Source: Streptomyces sp. TN58 (GTDB taxonomy: Bacteria > Actinomycetota > Actinomycetes > Streptomycetales > Streptomycetaceae). Taken from it: a DNA stretch of 64,000 nucleotides. The position numbers and the translations under genes were made by a program. Positions 33,734-42,491 of the stretch are shown in pieces. The DNA lies in the NCBI RefSeq assembly GCF_001941845.1, contig NZ_CP018870.1, positions 6,796,001 through 6,860,000 of the forward strand, in the 5' to 3' direction. The notes under the pieces are model-generated. The model was not told the origin of the DNA. It worked only from the letters and a program-made list of their open reading frames with translations, and made no database searches. Positions within the stretch are counted from its first letter, which is position 1, and each line of letters opens with the position of its first letter.

Positions 33734-35557
33734 TCAGCTCTTCGAGGCCCGGGCCCGGTCAGGAGCGCCGACGCGGACCGCGAACAGGACGGCGTCGTCG
33801 CGGGCGTCCTGGGAGGCGACGGTGTCCATGAGGGACCGCAGCAGCGCGTCGAGCGGAACGTCCGGGGCGGCGGTGGCGAGCCGGTGGGCGAGCCGGTCGA
33901 CGTCGTCCTCGATGTCCCCGCCCGGTCGTTCCACCAGCCCGTCGGTGTACAGCAGGAGGGTGCTGCCCGGGGCCAGGGAGCGGCTGTCGCAGGTGCGGGG
34001 CCCCGGCTCCAGGGCGTGGTGCAGCAGCACGTCGTGTTCCGTGAGGGCTTCCATGGTGCCGTCCGCCCCGACCAGGAGCGGGGCGGGGTGGCCCGCGTTG
34101 CTCCACCTCAGCTGCCAGCTGCCGTCGCCCGCCGGAGTGAGATGGGCGTGCACGGCGGTGCCGCTCGCCGGGAGGCGCAGTCGCCGGCAGGCCCGTTCGA
34201 GCGCGCCGAGGGCCTGCTCCGGGCCGTCGCCCGGATGGTCGTGATCGGCCTGCCGCAGCATGCTGCGGACCTGGCCCATGAGGGCGGCGGCCCGCATGTC
34301 GTGCCCGGTGATGTCGCCGACCGTCAGCGCCAGCGCGCCCGCCGCGTTCGTGCCCGGTGCCACCGGCAGGGGGTAGGCGTCATACCAGTCGCCGCCCACC
34401 ATGTCGTCCTGCGCGGCCGGCCGGTAGAGGGCGGAGAGCTCCAGGCCGGGTACGTCGGGGAGCTCGGTGAGCATGGCCCGCTGCAACTGCCGGGCGACGG
34501 TGACGCGTTCGTCCAGGTGCAGGGCGCGCTCGACCGCCTGGGCGGTGTACCCGGCGAGTGTGGTCAGGACCGCCCGCTCGTCCACGCCGATCCCGTACGG
34601 GGTGTCCCAGCCCAGGACCAGCGCCCCCAGGGTGCCGCGCGTGCCGCGCAGGGGCAGGCAGGCGGCGGTGCCGTGGTCGAGGGTGTCGAACGCCGGGGTT
34701 GCCAGGGGGAGGCCGGGGGCCGTGTCGGCGCCTTCACCCTCCCACGGTGCCTGGACCACGATCATCCGGTTCTCCCGCACCGCCCGGGCGACCGGCCAGT
34801 CCGAACCGAGGGGAAAGGCCTCGGCGCGGCCCCCGCCCGTCCCGCCGTCCTCGCCCGCCCCGCCGGTCGAGGCGAAGGCGTCGTCGACGGGATGCAGGAC
34901 GTGGTGGAGCATCCCCCGCCGCACCAGGACCAGGTCGATGAGGGCCGGCTTGAGGTCCCCGCTGACCACGTCCCCGACCCGCTGGCGGACGTCCGCCAGG
35001 CCGCTGGTGTCGGCCAGGTCCTCGGACGCCCGCAGGAGCAGCTCGGACCGGTTCAGCAGGGCGTGCACGCGGGTCGCCTCGCCGGCCGCCGCGTGCGCCG
35101 CGTCCTCCGCCGCCTCGCGGGCCTGACGGACGATCTCGGAGCGGGTCCGCATCCGCATCTGCGCGCTGCACGCGGCGGCGATGTCCGACAGGTCCCGTAC
35201 GTCGTCCTCGCTCCACTCCCGCAGGCCGTGGTCCGTGACGGCGAGGACGCCCAGGACCTCGCCGGAACCCCCCACCAGCGGGACGCCCGCGAACGCGAAG
35301 GTCGTGCCGCCGCCGTCGTCGGCATGTGGCAGGAAGCGGGGCCGCCCGTCCTGTGCGACCCGGCGGCAGCACACCAGCACGCCCGGATCGGGGCTCGTAC
35401 CGGGCGGCCAGCACTCCGGGACCGCGCCGGCGGCCTCTGCGGAAGGCTCCAGCCAGACGACCCCGAGCGGTACCGCCAGAAGCCGCGTGGCGAGCCGGGC
35501 GAACCGATTCAACCCGTTTCCTTTCCTACCGGGTCGCACCCGCACTGGTGCTCCCAT
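33734..35557 (-). CDS. GAF-GAF-PP2C (SpoIIE/RsbU-type) protein phosphatase
   Basis: A 607-residue serine phosphatase of the stress-signalling type. Residues about 25-170 form a first GAF domain (TTFAFAGVPLVGGSGEVLGV, LAVTDHGLREWSEDDVRDLS). Residues about 190-340 form a second (TAACLPLRGTRGTLGALVLG). From about 365 the PP2C-type domain has LQRAMLTELPDVPGLELSAL, DDMVGGDWYDAYPL, LTVGDITGHDMRAAALMGQV and LLLYTDGLVERPGGD, including the metal-binding Asp residues of GGDWYD, GDITGHD and TDGL. Such proteins dephosphorylate anti-anti-sigma (STAS) proteins. A STAS-like small protein is encoded at 40.2 kb, though not adjacent. The start ATG gives MGAPVRVRPGRKG; a much longer upstream open frame has no coding character. 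Confidence 0.88.
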   Translation of the reverse strand: MGAPVRVRPGRKGNGLNRFARLATRLLAVPLGVVWLEPSAEAAGAVPECWPPGTSPDPGVLVCCRRVAQDGRPRFLPHADDGGGTTFAFAGVPLVGGSGEVLGVLAVTDHGLREWSEDDVRDLSDIAAACSAQMRMRTRSEIVRQAREAAEDAAHAAAGEATRVHALLNRSELLLRASEDLADTSGLADVRQRVGDVVSGDLKPALIDLVLVRRGMLHHVLHPVDDAFASTGGAGEDGGTGGGRAEAFPLGSDWPVARAVRENRMIVVQAPWEGEGADTAPGLPLATPAFDTLDHGTAACLPLRGTRGTLGALVLGWDTPYGIGVDERAVLTTLAGYTAQAVERALHLDERVTVARQLQRAMLTELPDVPGLELSALYRPAAQDDMVGGDWYDAYPLPVAPGTNAAGALALTVGDITGHDMRAAALMGQVRSMLRQADHDHPGDGPEQALGALERACRRLRLPASGTAVHAHLTPAGDGSWQLRWSNAGHPAPLLVGADGTMEALTEHDVLLHHALEPGPRTCDSRSLAPGSTLLLYTDGLVERPGGDIEDDVDRLAHRLATAAPDVPLDALLRSLMDTVASQDARDDAVLFAVRVGAPDRARASKS

Positions 35558-35736
35558 CGTATGGGTGCCCCGCCGATCACGCCGATCACGCACCGGGTCC
35601 GCGGCGCGGGAGCGGCGCGGGCGCGGTTTCGGGAGGCGCCCAGGAGGGCAGGCGCCCGGCGGGTCGAAGCCGCCGGCACCGGTGGCCGGCGCACCGACCG
35701 CGAGGACCCGCCACGCACCACCGGGGAGGAGAACCC

Positions 35737-36216
35737 TTGCAGACCTTTCTCCCGTACGCGTCGTTCCGGGCCTCGGCAGCCGTGCTCGACACCCGGCGGC
35801 TCGGCAAGCAGCGCGTCGAGGCACTCCAGGTGCTGCGCGGCCTGATCGTTCCGGGCTACGGATGGCGCCGCCACCCGGCCGCACGCATGTGGACCGGCTA
35901 CGAGGAGGCCCTCGTACGGTACGGGCTGGACGTCTGCGGGACCTGGACCGCCGAGGGGCGCGCCGACACCTGCGCCGCCACCCTCGTCCGGGACTTCCGG
36001 GCCTGGCTCCCGGGCGGGGAGCCCAGGACACAGCGGCAGCTGGCCGCAGACGGCGACCTCCCGCCCTGGCTCGGCGCCCCGGACTTCCACCGCAGCCACC
36101 AGTCCGCCCTGGTCCGCAAGGACCCCGACTTCTACCGCCCGCACTTCCCCGGGGTCGCGGACGACCTGCCCTACGTCTGGCCCGACTCCGACCGCGCGCC
36201 GGGGCGGGCGGCGTGA
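35737..36216 (+). CDS. MSMEG_6728-like / pyrimidine-dimer glycosylase-type protein
   Basis: A 159-residue protein starting at TTG (LQTFLPYASFRASAAVLDTR), with an excellent GGGGAGGAG site six bases before. The start block QTFLPY..F..SA..LD.RRLGKQRVE.LQVLRGL and GWRRHPAARMWTGYEEALVR are characteristic of a small family related to T4 endonuclease V-like pyrimidine-dimer DNA glycosylases. The Thr/Arg-rich N-terminus corresponds to the catalytic face in that family. The C-terminal HRSHQSALVRKDPDFYRPHF block is also conserved. A repair role is plausible beside the spore-photoproduct-lyase-like gene 1.4 kb downstream, but function is unproven. Confidence 0.75.
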   Translation: MQTFLPYASFRASAAVLDTRRLGKQRVEALQVLRGLIVPGYGWRRHPAARMWTGYEEALVRYGLDVCGTWTAEGRADTCAATLVRDFRAWLPGGEPRTQRQLAADGDLPPWLGAPDFHRSHQSALVRKDPDFYRPHFPGVADDLPYVWPDSDRAPGRAA

Positions 36217-36304
36217 GGTGACCGGGCCGCGCCCGGTTCCTCCGGAGCAATGCGGGCAGGCGCCTGGTGCACGGAGAAATCCCCGGGGGTGAGGAGGAGG
36301 CGTC

Positions 36305-37489
36305 ATGAGGGCTCTGACATGGCAGGGCAAGCGGGACGTACGCGTCGACACCGTGCCCGACCCCGCCATCCGCGACGGCGACGACATCATCGTCAAGATC
36401 ACGACGACCGGCCTGTGCGGATCCGATCTGCACCTGTACGAGGTCCTCGGCGCCTTCATCGACCCCGGTGACATCCTCGGCCACGAACCGATGGGCGTCG
36501 TCGCGGAGGCGGGAGCGGACGTCACCGCCCTCAAACCGGGTGACCGGGTCGTCGTCCCCTTCAACATCTCCTGCGGGACGTGCCACATGTGCACCCGCGG
36601 ACTCCACTCGCAGTGCGAGACGACACAGGTCCGCGAGCACGGGACAGGCGCCTCCCTCTTCGGCTACACGAAGCTCTACGGCCAGGTGCCGGGCGGCCAG
36701 GCCGAGTACCTGCGGGTGCCCTTCGCCAACGCCCTGCCCGTCAAGGTCCCGGACGGGCCGCCCGACGAACGCTTCGTGTACCTCTCGGACGTCCTGCCGA
36801 CCGCCTGGCAGGCCGTCGAGTACGCCGGCGTACCGCCGGGCGGCAGCGTCGCCGTACTGGGCCTGGGGCCGATCGGCGACATGAGCTGCCGCATCGCCGC
36901 CCACCGCGGCGCCGACACCGTCATCGGCGTCGACCTCGTACCGGAACGCCTGGACCGTGCCCGCCGCCGCGGTGTCCACGCCCTGGACGTCCGGCAGGGC
37001 GCCGACGACCTCGCGGACGCCGTGCGCGAACTCACCGGCGGCCGCGGCCCCGACGCCGTGATCGACGCGGTCGGGATGGAAGCCCACGGCAGCCGCGTCG
37101 CGGCGGCCGTCCAGGGCGCGACCACACTCCTGCCGGACGCCCTGGCCGGCGCACTGATGAAACGCGTCGGGATCGACCGGCTCGCCGCGCTCCACACCGC
37201 GATCGACCTCGTCCGCCGCGGCGGCACCGTCTCCGTGTCGGGCGTGTACGGTGGCGCCGCCGACCCGATGCCCCTGCTGACGATGTTCGACAAACAGCTC
37301 ACGCTGCGCATGGGACAGGCCAACGTGCGGCGCTGGGTCGATGACATCCTGCCGCTGCTCACCGACCAGGATCCGCTGGGCGTGGAGGACTTCGCGACCC
37401 ACCGGCTGCCGCTGGAGGAGGCACCCGACGCGTACGAGATGTTCAGCAAGAAGGAGGACGGCGCCGTCAAGGTGCTCTTCACGCCATGA
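36305..37489 (+). CDS. Zinc-dependent alcohol/formaldehyde dehydrogenase-like oxidoreductase
   Basis: A 394-residue MDR-superfamily enzyme that oxidises an alcohol or aldehyde adduct with NAD(P). Catalytic zinc ligands are the Cys of TTGLCGSDLHLYE and HE of ILGHEPMGVV. The structural zinc site is CGTCHMCTRGLHSQC with four cysteines. The cofactor-binding motif is VAVLGLGPIGDMSC followed by IGVDLVPERLDRARR. Its length and the insertion around AVGMEAHGSR resemble the glutathione-independent formaldehyde dehydrogenase group, but the substrate cannot be fixed from sequence. The start ATG follows GAGGAGG. The next gene starts 131 bases downstream and may be in the same transcript. Confidence 0.9.
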   Translation: MRALTWQGKRDVRVDTVPDPAIRDGDDIIVKITTTGLCGSDLHLYEVLGAFIDPGDILGHEPMGVVAEAGADVTALKPGDRVVVPFNISCGTCHMCTRGLHSQCETTQVREHGTGASLFGYTKLYGQVPGGQAEYLRVPFANALPVKVPDGPPDERFVYLSDVLPTAWQAVEYAGVPPGGSVAVLGLGPIGDMSCRIAAHRGADTVIGVDLVPERLDRARRRGVHALDVRQGADDLADAVRELTGGRGPDAVIDAVGMEAHGSRVAAAVQGATTLLPDALAGALMKRVGIDRLAALHTAIDLVRRGGTVSVSGVYGGAADPMPLLTMFDKQLTLRMGQANVRRWVDDILPLLTDQDPLGVEDFATHRLPLEEAPDAYEMFSKKEDGAVKVLFTP

Positions 37490-37620
37490 CCGCTCCGGAG
37501 CGTGTCCGGGCCGGCCGGCCGGCCGCCGTCCCGGGCCCGCCTCCGGCAGCGCACGCCGCACGCCCCACGCATCCCCGGCGCCCCGCGGGGACAGCCGCCG
37601 AACACACGCAGGAGGCGCAC

Positions 37621-38814
37621 ATGCCGGCCCAGCCACCCGCCGGCCGCCCCGGTGACGGGGGCCAGGACGCCCTGTTCGGTCCGGAGGACATCGACACCGG
37701 GCAGATGCCCGGTGCGCGGACGCACGCCGGACCGCTCTTCCGGGACTCCCCGACCGCGCGCCGGCTGCTGTCCGTACGGGAGATCTACGCCGAACCCGCG
37801 GCCGCGGCCTCACCGCGGGGCAGGCAGGTCCTCGCGCGCTACCCCGACGCAGAGGTCGTCCCCGTCGCCTCGCACTGGCGGATCCCGGACCTGCACGGCA
37901 ACGAGGGGAACGTCGACCGCTGGGTCCGGATCAAGACCGAGACCCTGGTCCTGGGGGAGAAGAAGACACTCACCACCCGGCCCAACGGCCGCTCCGCGGA
38001 CTGGATCGCCCCCGGCCCGGCCAACGGCTGCGCCATGGCCTGCGCCTACTGTTACGTCCCCCGCCGCAAGGGGTACGCCAACCCGATCACCGTCTTCACC
38101 AACATCGAACGCACCATCGCCCACCTCTCCCGGCACGTCGCGCGCCTCGGCCCCAAGCCGGAGGCCAACCAGTGCGATCCGACCGCCTGGGTCTACGACA
38201 TCGGCGAGAACAGCGACTGCTCCGCCGATGCCCTGATCAGCGACAACGTGGCCGACCTGGTGCATGCCTTCGCGCTGTGGCCCACCGCCAAGGCGTCCTT
38301 CGCCACCAAGTTCGTCAACCCCGACCTGCTCCTCCTGAACCCCCGCGGCCGGACCCGTGTGCGGTTCTCCCTCATGCCGCAGAGCGACTCCACGCTGCTC
38401 GACATCCGCACCAGCCCGGTGGAGAGCCGTATCGCCGCGGCCGGAGACTTCCTGGAGGCGGGCTACGAGGTCCACTTCAACCTCTCGCCGGTGGTCCTGC
38501 GCCCGGGCTGGGAACGGGACTGGTCCCTCCTGCTCCGGCACATGGACGACGTGCTGCCGGCCCGGGTGAAGGACCAGGCGGCCGCCGAAGTGATCATGCT
38601 GACGCACAACGAGGACCTGCACGACCTCAATCTCCGCTGGCACCCGCGCGCGGAGGACGTCCTTTGGCGCCCCGGCATCCAACAGCCGAAGACCTCGCAG
38701 AACGGCAGTCGGAACGTCCGCTACCGCAACGGGGTGAAGGCCGAGGCCGTCGCGGCGATGCGCGCACTCGCCGCCGCGAACGCGCCGTGGCTGCGGATCC
38801 GGTACGCCTTCTGA
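37621..38814 (+). CDS. Spore photoproduct lyase-family radical SAM protein
   Basis: A 397-residue radical-SAM protein. The iron-sulfur cluster motif is CxxxCxxC in GCAMACAYCYVPRRKGYANP (about residue 140). Downstream blocks VYDIGENSDCSADALISDNV, FALWPTAKASFATKFVNPDL, TRVRFSLMPQSDSTLLDIRT and AAGDFLEAGYEVHFNLSPVV fit the SplB-like family, which reverses spore photoproduct (5-thyminyl-dihydrothymine) using a 5'-deoxyadenosyl radical. Actinobacterial members are of uncertain substrate. The ATG follows AGGAGG at good spacing; the upstream open frame is Pro/Ala-rich and not coding. A repair-type gene lies shortly upstream. Confidence 0.85.
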   Translation: MPAQPPAGRPGDGGQDALFGPEDIDTGQMPGARTHAGPLFRDSPTARRLLSVREIYAEPAAAASPRGRQVLARYPDAEVVPVASHWRIPDLHGNEGNVDRWVRIKTETLVLGEKKTLTTRPNGRSADWIAPGPANGCAMACAYCYVPRRKGYANPITVFTNIERTIAHLSRHVARLGPKPEANQCDPTAWVYDIGENSDCSADALISDNVADLVHAFALWPTAKASFATKFVNPDLLLLNPRGRTRVRFSLMPQSDSTLLDIRTSPVESRIAAAGDFLEAGYEVHFNLSPVVLRPGWERDWSLLLRHMDDVLPARVKDQAAAEVIMLTHNEDLHDLNLRWHPRAEDVLWRPGIQQPKTSQNGSRNVRYRNGVKAEAVAAMRALAAANAPWLRIRYAF

Positions 38815-38865
38815 CCGTTGAGGGCATGTCGAGAGTATTGACATGAATTGAACGCAGCCAGACGC

Positions 38866-38879
38866 TGAGAGCGCTCTCA
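38866..38879. promoter_or_regulatory. Perfect 14-bp palindrome, LacI-type operator
   Basis: TGAGAGCGCTCTCA is a perfect palindrome with the central GCGC typical of LacI-family (CebR-like) sites in Streptomyces sugar-utilisation genes. It lies about 70 bases before the GH64 start. A TTGACA element sits about 28 bases upstream of it, so a bound repressor would cover the -10/+1 region. Confidence 0.75.
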
Positions 38880-38947
38880 CGATTCAACAGATCGACCTAT
38901 GCCCTGCCGCCCCCATCGGCAGGTCCCCCCGCGCAAGGAGGTTGAGA

Positions 38948-40135
38948 GTGTCCCGTCTGTCGAAACTGCCGGCGTTCGGCGTCTCGGTGCTGACCGTTGG
39001 CGCCGGTCTGCTGCTCTTCGGTCCGCCGCCGTCGGCCGATGCCGTCCCGGCGACCATCCCGCTCACCATCAAGAACAGCTCGGGCCGCAACGAGCCCGTC
39101 TACATCTACAACCTGGGCACCCAGCTCGCGTCGGGCCGACAGGGCTGGGCCGACGCGAACGGCACGTTCCACCCCTGGCCCACCGGCGGAAATCCGCCGA
39201 CCCCCGCGCCCGACGCGGCGATCGTCGGCCCGGCCCCGGGGCAGACCAAGACGATCCGGATGCCCAAGTTCTCCGGACGCGTCTACTTCTCGTACGGGCA
39301 GAAGCTCGTCTTCAAGCTCACCACCGGCGGCCTGGTGCAGCCCGCCGTGCAGAACCCTTCCGACCCCAACCGCGACATCCTGTTCAACTGGTCGGAGTAC
39401 ACCCTCAACGACAGCGGGCTGTGGATCAACAGCACCCAGGTCGACATGTTCTCCGCCCCGTACGCGGTGGGTGCGAAGACCCCGGGCGGCACGGTCGAGA
39501 ACACCGGCCGCCTCAAGCCCGGCGGCTACAACGCCGTCTTCGGCGGGCTGCGTTCGACCGGCTGGGGCGGCCTGATCCAGAGCCGTCCGGACGGCACCCC
39601 CCTGCGCGCGCTCTCGCCCGGCCACGGCATCGAGGCCGGCGGCATACCGGCCGGCGTGATGAACGACTACATCAACCGCGTCTGGAGCAGGTACAGCTCC
39701 TCCACCCTGACCGTGACGCCGTTCGCGCACCAGCCGAGCACCAAGTACCACGGCCGGGTGTCGGGCAACGTCATGAACTTCACCGACGGCTCGGGGGCGG
39801 TCGTCACGAGCTTCCAGAAGCCCGACTCCGACAGCGTCTTCGGCTGCTACAAGCAACTGGACGCCCCCAACGACGCCGTCAGAGGCCCGATCTCCCGCAC
39901 CCTGTGCGCGGGCTTCAACCGCTCGACGCTCCTGACCAACCCGAACCAGCCCGACGCGAACAGTGCCGGCTTCTACCGCGACGCCGTCACCAACCACTAC
40001 TCCCGCCTCATGCACGCGCAGATGGCCGACGGCAAGGCGTACGGCTTCGCCTTCGACGACGTGGGCGCCCACGAGTCGCTGGTCCACGAGGCGAACCCCC
40101 AGGAGGCCTTCATGACCCTGGAGCCGTTCAGCTAG
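38948..40135 (+). CDS. Secreted GH64 beta-1,3-glucanase
   Basis: A 395-residue exported enzyme. The GTG used here is six bases after AAGGAGG; the TTG two codons earlier is too close to that site. The signal peptide covers about 36 residues (KLPAFGVSVLTVGAGLLLFG ... SADA). The mature part begins with the strand-rich IPLTIKNSSGRNEPVYIYNL and contains LPHase/thaumatin-like GH64 blocks FSGRVYFSYGQKLVFKL, DILFNWSEYTLNDSGLWINS, TQVDMFSAPYAVGA, PAGVMNDYINRVWSRYSSST and AYGFAFDDVGAHESLVHE. GH64 enzymes release laminaripentaose from beta-1,3-glucans such as fungal wall glucan, using a Glu/Asp pair in the central cleft (candidates in FNWSEY and QVDMF). A LacI-type palindrome upstream suggests induction by a sugar. 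Confidence 0.9.
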   Translation: MSRLSKLPAFGVSVLTVGAGLLLFGPPPSADAVPATIPLTIKNSSGRNEPVYIYNLGTQLASGRQGWADANGTFHPWPTGGNPPTPAPDAAIVGPAPGQTKTIRMPKFSGRVYFSYGQKLVFKLTTGGLVQPAVQNPSDPNRDILFNWSEYTLNDSGLWINSTQVDMFSAPYAVGAKTPGGTVENTGRLKPGGYNAVFGGLRSTGWGGLIQSRPDGTPLRALSPGHGIEAGGIPAGVMNDYINRVWSRYSSSTLTVTPFAHQPSTKYHGRVSGNVMNFTDGSGAVVTSFQKPDSDSVFGCYKQLDAPNDAVRGPISRTLCAGFNRSTLLTNPNQPDANSAGFYRDAVTNHYSRLMHAQMADGKAYGFAFDDVGAHESLVHEANPQEAFMTLEPFS

Positions 40136-40177
40136 GGCGTGCTGTGACCCGGTGAGCCTTTGCGGCCGCAGCATCGG
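40132..40177 (+). repeat. Possible degenerate IS630 ends / terminator hairpin
   Basis: GTGCTGTGACC is followed within a few bases by GGTGAGCCTTTGCGGCCGCA. The two resemble, respectively, the left and the inverted right ends of the intact IS630-type element (GTGCTGTGACCG; GGTGAACCTATGCGGTCACA). The pair also forms an imperfect stem (GTGCTG/CAGCA) directly after the GH64 stop, so a plain terminator is an equally good reading. Confidence 0.35.
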
Positions 40178-40232
40178 AGCCGGCGCGAGGACCGATCCGG
40201 GCGGCGGGTGCGCGGCGGCTGCGCACCCGTCG

Positions 40233-40562
40233 TCAGTGGTCGTGGCGCGCCCCGTGCTCCAGCCACCGGGGGGCGGCCGCGCGGGCCTCCGGGCCGAAGG
40301 GGGCGAGGGGCGGTCGTCCGCCGGGGCCCGTCGCGGTGAGGGGGATGCCGAGGCTCTGGCACATCCGCTGGGCGCGGGCCAGCGCGCTGAAGGTCATGGG
40401 GGAGGGGGAGCTGCTCGGCAGTTCGACCGTGACCTGCTCGGGGCGGTGCGCGTGCACGAGGGATTCGATCTGCAGGGCCGCCGCCGCCCGGTCGGTGACG
40501 CCCAGCTCGTGCAGGATCCGCACGTGCAGTGCTCCGCCGGCGATGTGGTGACTGATGACCAT
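40233..40562 (-). CDS. STAS-like anti-sigma-factor antagonist-type protein
   Basis: A 109-residue soluble protein. MVISHHIAGGALHVRILHEL, then RAAAALQIESLVHAHRPEQV, TVELPSSSPSPMTFSALARA and QRMCQSLGIPLTATG follow the strand-helix order of a STAS domain, including a Ser-rich loop (SSSPSP) where the phosphorylatable Ser of SpoIIAA-like proteins occurs. The C-terminal tail is Arg/Ala/His-rich. It is convergent with the GH64 gene and divergent from the conservon operon. PP2C enzymes such as the one at 33.7 kb act on proteins of this type, but no direct link is visible. Confidence 0.6.
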   Translation of the reverse strand: MVISHHIAGGALHVRILHELGVTDRAAAALQIESLVHAHRPEQVTVELPSSSPSPMTFSALARAQRMCQSLGIPLTATGPGGRPPLAPFGPEARAAAPRWLEHGARHDH

Positions 40563-40958
40563 GCCGTACCTCTCCGCGCACCGGGATCCCCAGGACGACT
40601 CCAGTGTGCGGCAGGCGCGCCGCCCCGACGAGTCGGGAAAGGCCTCGGGCCTGCACGCCTTAGCGCATCTCCGCTCGGGGCGCCACTTGGCGCCCGGGCT
40701 GCGCGGCCGGTCTCGGTGGGTGTCCCGGGGCGGAGAGCCGGGACGCCGGAGCGCCGGCGGGGCGTCGACCTCCCCTTACGCGGCCGGCCGCCGAGGACTT
40801 CCCGGCGCCGTGGCCGGAAAACGTCAGCAGATATGGCGCAAAGCAGTTCCTTCGGTCCGATGAACTCCAACGAAAGCGCCCGTGCGGGCAGTTGGGCGTA
40901 GTTATGCTCCCGCCCACCGGTCAGAAGGTAACCCTTTTCCGATAATTCAAGGACGCCG
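40563..40958. other. Promoter region of the conservon operon
   Basis: No gene seen in these ~400 bases. The last 50 bases are AT-rich for this genome and include GATAAT at 40941-40946, 13 bases before the cvnA ATG, plus AAGGA as ribosome-binding site. GATAAT could be a -10 element of a leader-poor transcript; this is only a guess. Confidence 0.35.
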
Positions 40959-42488
40959 ATGGAGCAAAGAGACATTCCACCTGAAACGGCCCGCCCGGAG
41001 GTGGGAGCAGGCCGGGCACTGCCCGCGATCGCGTCCGTGGCAGCCGTCTGCCTGGTCGGGGCGCTTGTTTCCTCCTCCGAGCCGGTCGGCACCGTCCTGG
41101 TCGCCGTCGGCGCCCTGTGCGCCGCCGCCGTGTTCGTGGAAGCCCTGCGGCGCGGCCGCGCGCTCGCGGCCCGCAGCGCCCAGATCGCCGCCCTCCAGCA
41201 CACCCTGGCCCGCCAGGAGACCGAGGCGACCCGCCTGTCCGCCGTCGTGCTCCCCGAGGCCATCGAGCGACTGCGCCGGGGCGAGGTGGCCGAGGAAGTG
41301 CTCACCTCCCTCGGCGGCCGCGCCGGACACGGCAACCGCTGGGGCAACGACGCCGCCCTCACCCCCCGCTTCAGGACCGCCCTCCAGGACGTGCTCGCGC
41401 ACGTCATCGACGCCGTCGACAACGAGGAGAGCCTGCGCGACTCGGCGCAGCGGGCCTTCGTGAACGTCGCCCGCCGCGTACAGGCGATCGTCCACCAGCA
41501 GGCCCACGAGATGCGCGAGATGGAGGACCGGCACGGCCGCAACCCGGACGTGTTCGGCGACCTCCTGCGACTCGACCACGGCACCGCCCTCATCGGCAGG
41601 CTCGCCGACTCCATCTCGGTCCTCGGCGGTGCGCGCCCCGGCCGGCAGTGGAGCAGGGCCGTCACCCTCTACAGCGTGATGCGCGGCGCGATGTCGCGGA
41701 TCATCGACTACCAGCGCGTGGAACTCCACTCGGTCACCGAGGTCGCCGTCCTCGGCCCCGTCGTCGAACCGCTCATCCACACCCTCGCGGAGCTGCTGGA
41801 CAACGCCACCCGCTACTCCCCGCCGCACACCCGGGTCCACCTCACCGCCGTCGAGGTGCAGTCGGGTATCGCCGTGGAGATCGAGGACGGCGGCCTCAGC
41901 ATGAGCGAGGAGGCCCGCTCCCGCGCCGAGAAGATGCTCGCGCAGGCACAGTCCGGCATCGACCTCAACGACCTGGGCGAGACGCCGCGGCTCGGTCTGG
42001 CCGTGGTCGGCCGGCTCGCGCAGGCGTACGGGTTCCAGGTGTCGCTGCGCTCCTCGGCGTACGGCGGCGTACGCGCCGTGGTCATCGTGCCGCAGCACCT
42101 GATCACCACCGCGTCCGCGGCGACCGGCCTCGCCCACGGCATCGGCTCCTCCTCGGGGCCCAGGGCGGTGTCCGCCACCCCGCGCGAGCACCCCGTGGAC
42201 GCGCCGCCGGCCGCCGTGTCCGTCCCCCGGCCGGCTCCGGCGCCGCTGTCCGGGCCGATGCCCGCCGCCGGCCCGGCCTCCGAACGCACCGCGACGGGTC
42301 TGCCGCAGCGGCGCCGGAAGGACCGCGTCACCACCTCCGACGTCCGGCCGGCCGCGAGGCCGCAGTCGGCGGACGACAACGGTCCCGGAATGTGGCTGGA
42401 GGCGTTCCACAGCGGACTGGCCGGCGAGCCCGGCCAGGACGCACCGGGCGCACAGGACTCGTCGGGTTCAGCGACCAAAGGGGCGTAA
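40959..42488 (+). CDS. cvnA: Conservon sensor-kinase-like protein CvnA
   Basis: A 509-residue membrane-associated protein, first of a five-gene conservon. Residues about 22-56 are two hydrophobic spans (ALPAIASVAAVCLVGALVSS, VLVAVGALCAAAVFVEAL). The central part has a HisKA-like helix pair, and about residues 260-380 form a HATPase domain (HTLAELLDNATRYSPPHTRV as N box, LGLAVVGRLAQAYGFQVSLR). CvnA proteins resemble histidine kinases but act with CvnB, C and D as a membrane-bound complex compared with eukaryotic G-protein-coupled receptor systems. The C-terminal ~130 residues are Pro/Ala-rich and variable. The gene is followed by cvnB after only three bases. Confidence 0.9.
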   Translation: MEQRDIPPETARPEVGAGRALPAIASVAAVCLVGALVSSSEPVGTVLVAVGALCAAAVFVEALRRGRALAARSAQIAALQHTLARQETEATRLSAVVLPEAIERLRRGEVAEEVLTSLGGRAGHGNRWGNDAALTPRFRTALQDVLAHVIDAVDNEESLRDSAQRAFVNVARRVQAIVHQQAHEMREMEDRHGRNPDVFGDLLRLDHGTALIGRLADSISVLGGARPGRQWSRAVTLYSVMRGAMSRIIDYQRVELHSVTEVAVLGPVVEPLIHTLAELLDNATRYSPPHTRVHLTAVEVQSGIAVEIEDGGLSMSEEARSRAEKMLAQAQSGIDLNDLGETPRLGLAVVGRLAQAYGFQVSLRSSAYGGVRAVVIVPQHLITTASAATGLAHGIGSSSGPRAVSATPREHPVDAPPAAVSVPRPAPAPLSGPMPAAGPASERTATGLPQRRRKDRVTTSDVRPAARPQSADDNGPGMWLEAFHSGLAGEPGQDAPGAQDSSGSATKGA

Positions 42489-42491
42489 ACA

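Noticed and set aside
35558..37813. Upstream extension of the PP2C frame through the ADH gene
   Set aside because: It has no coding bias and is antisense to well-supported genes. The phosphatase starts at the ATG near 35557.
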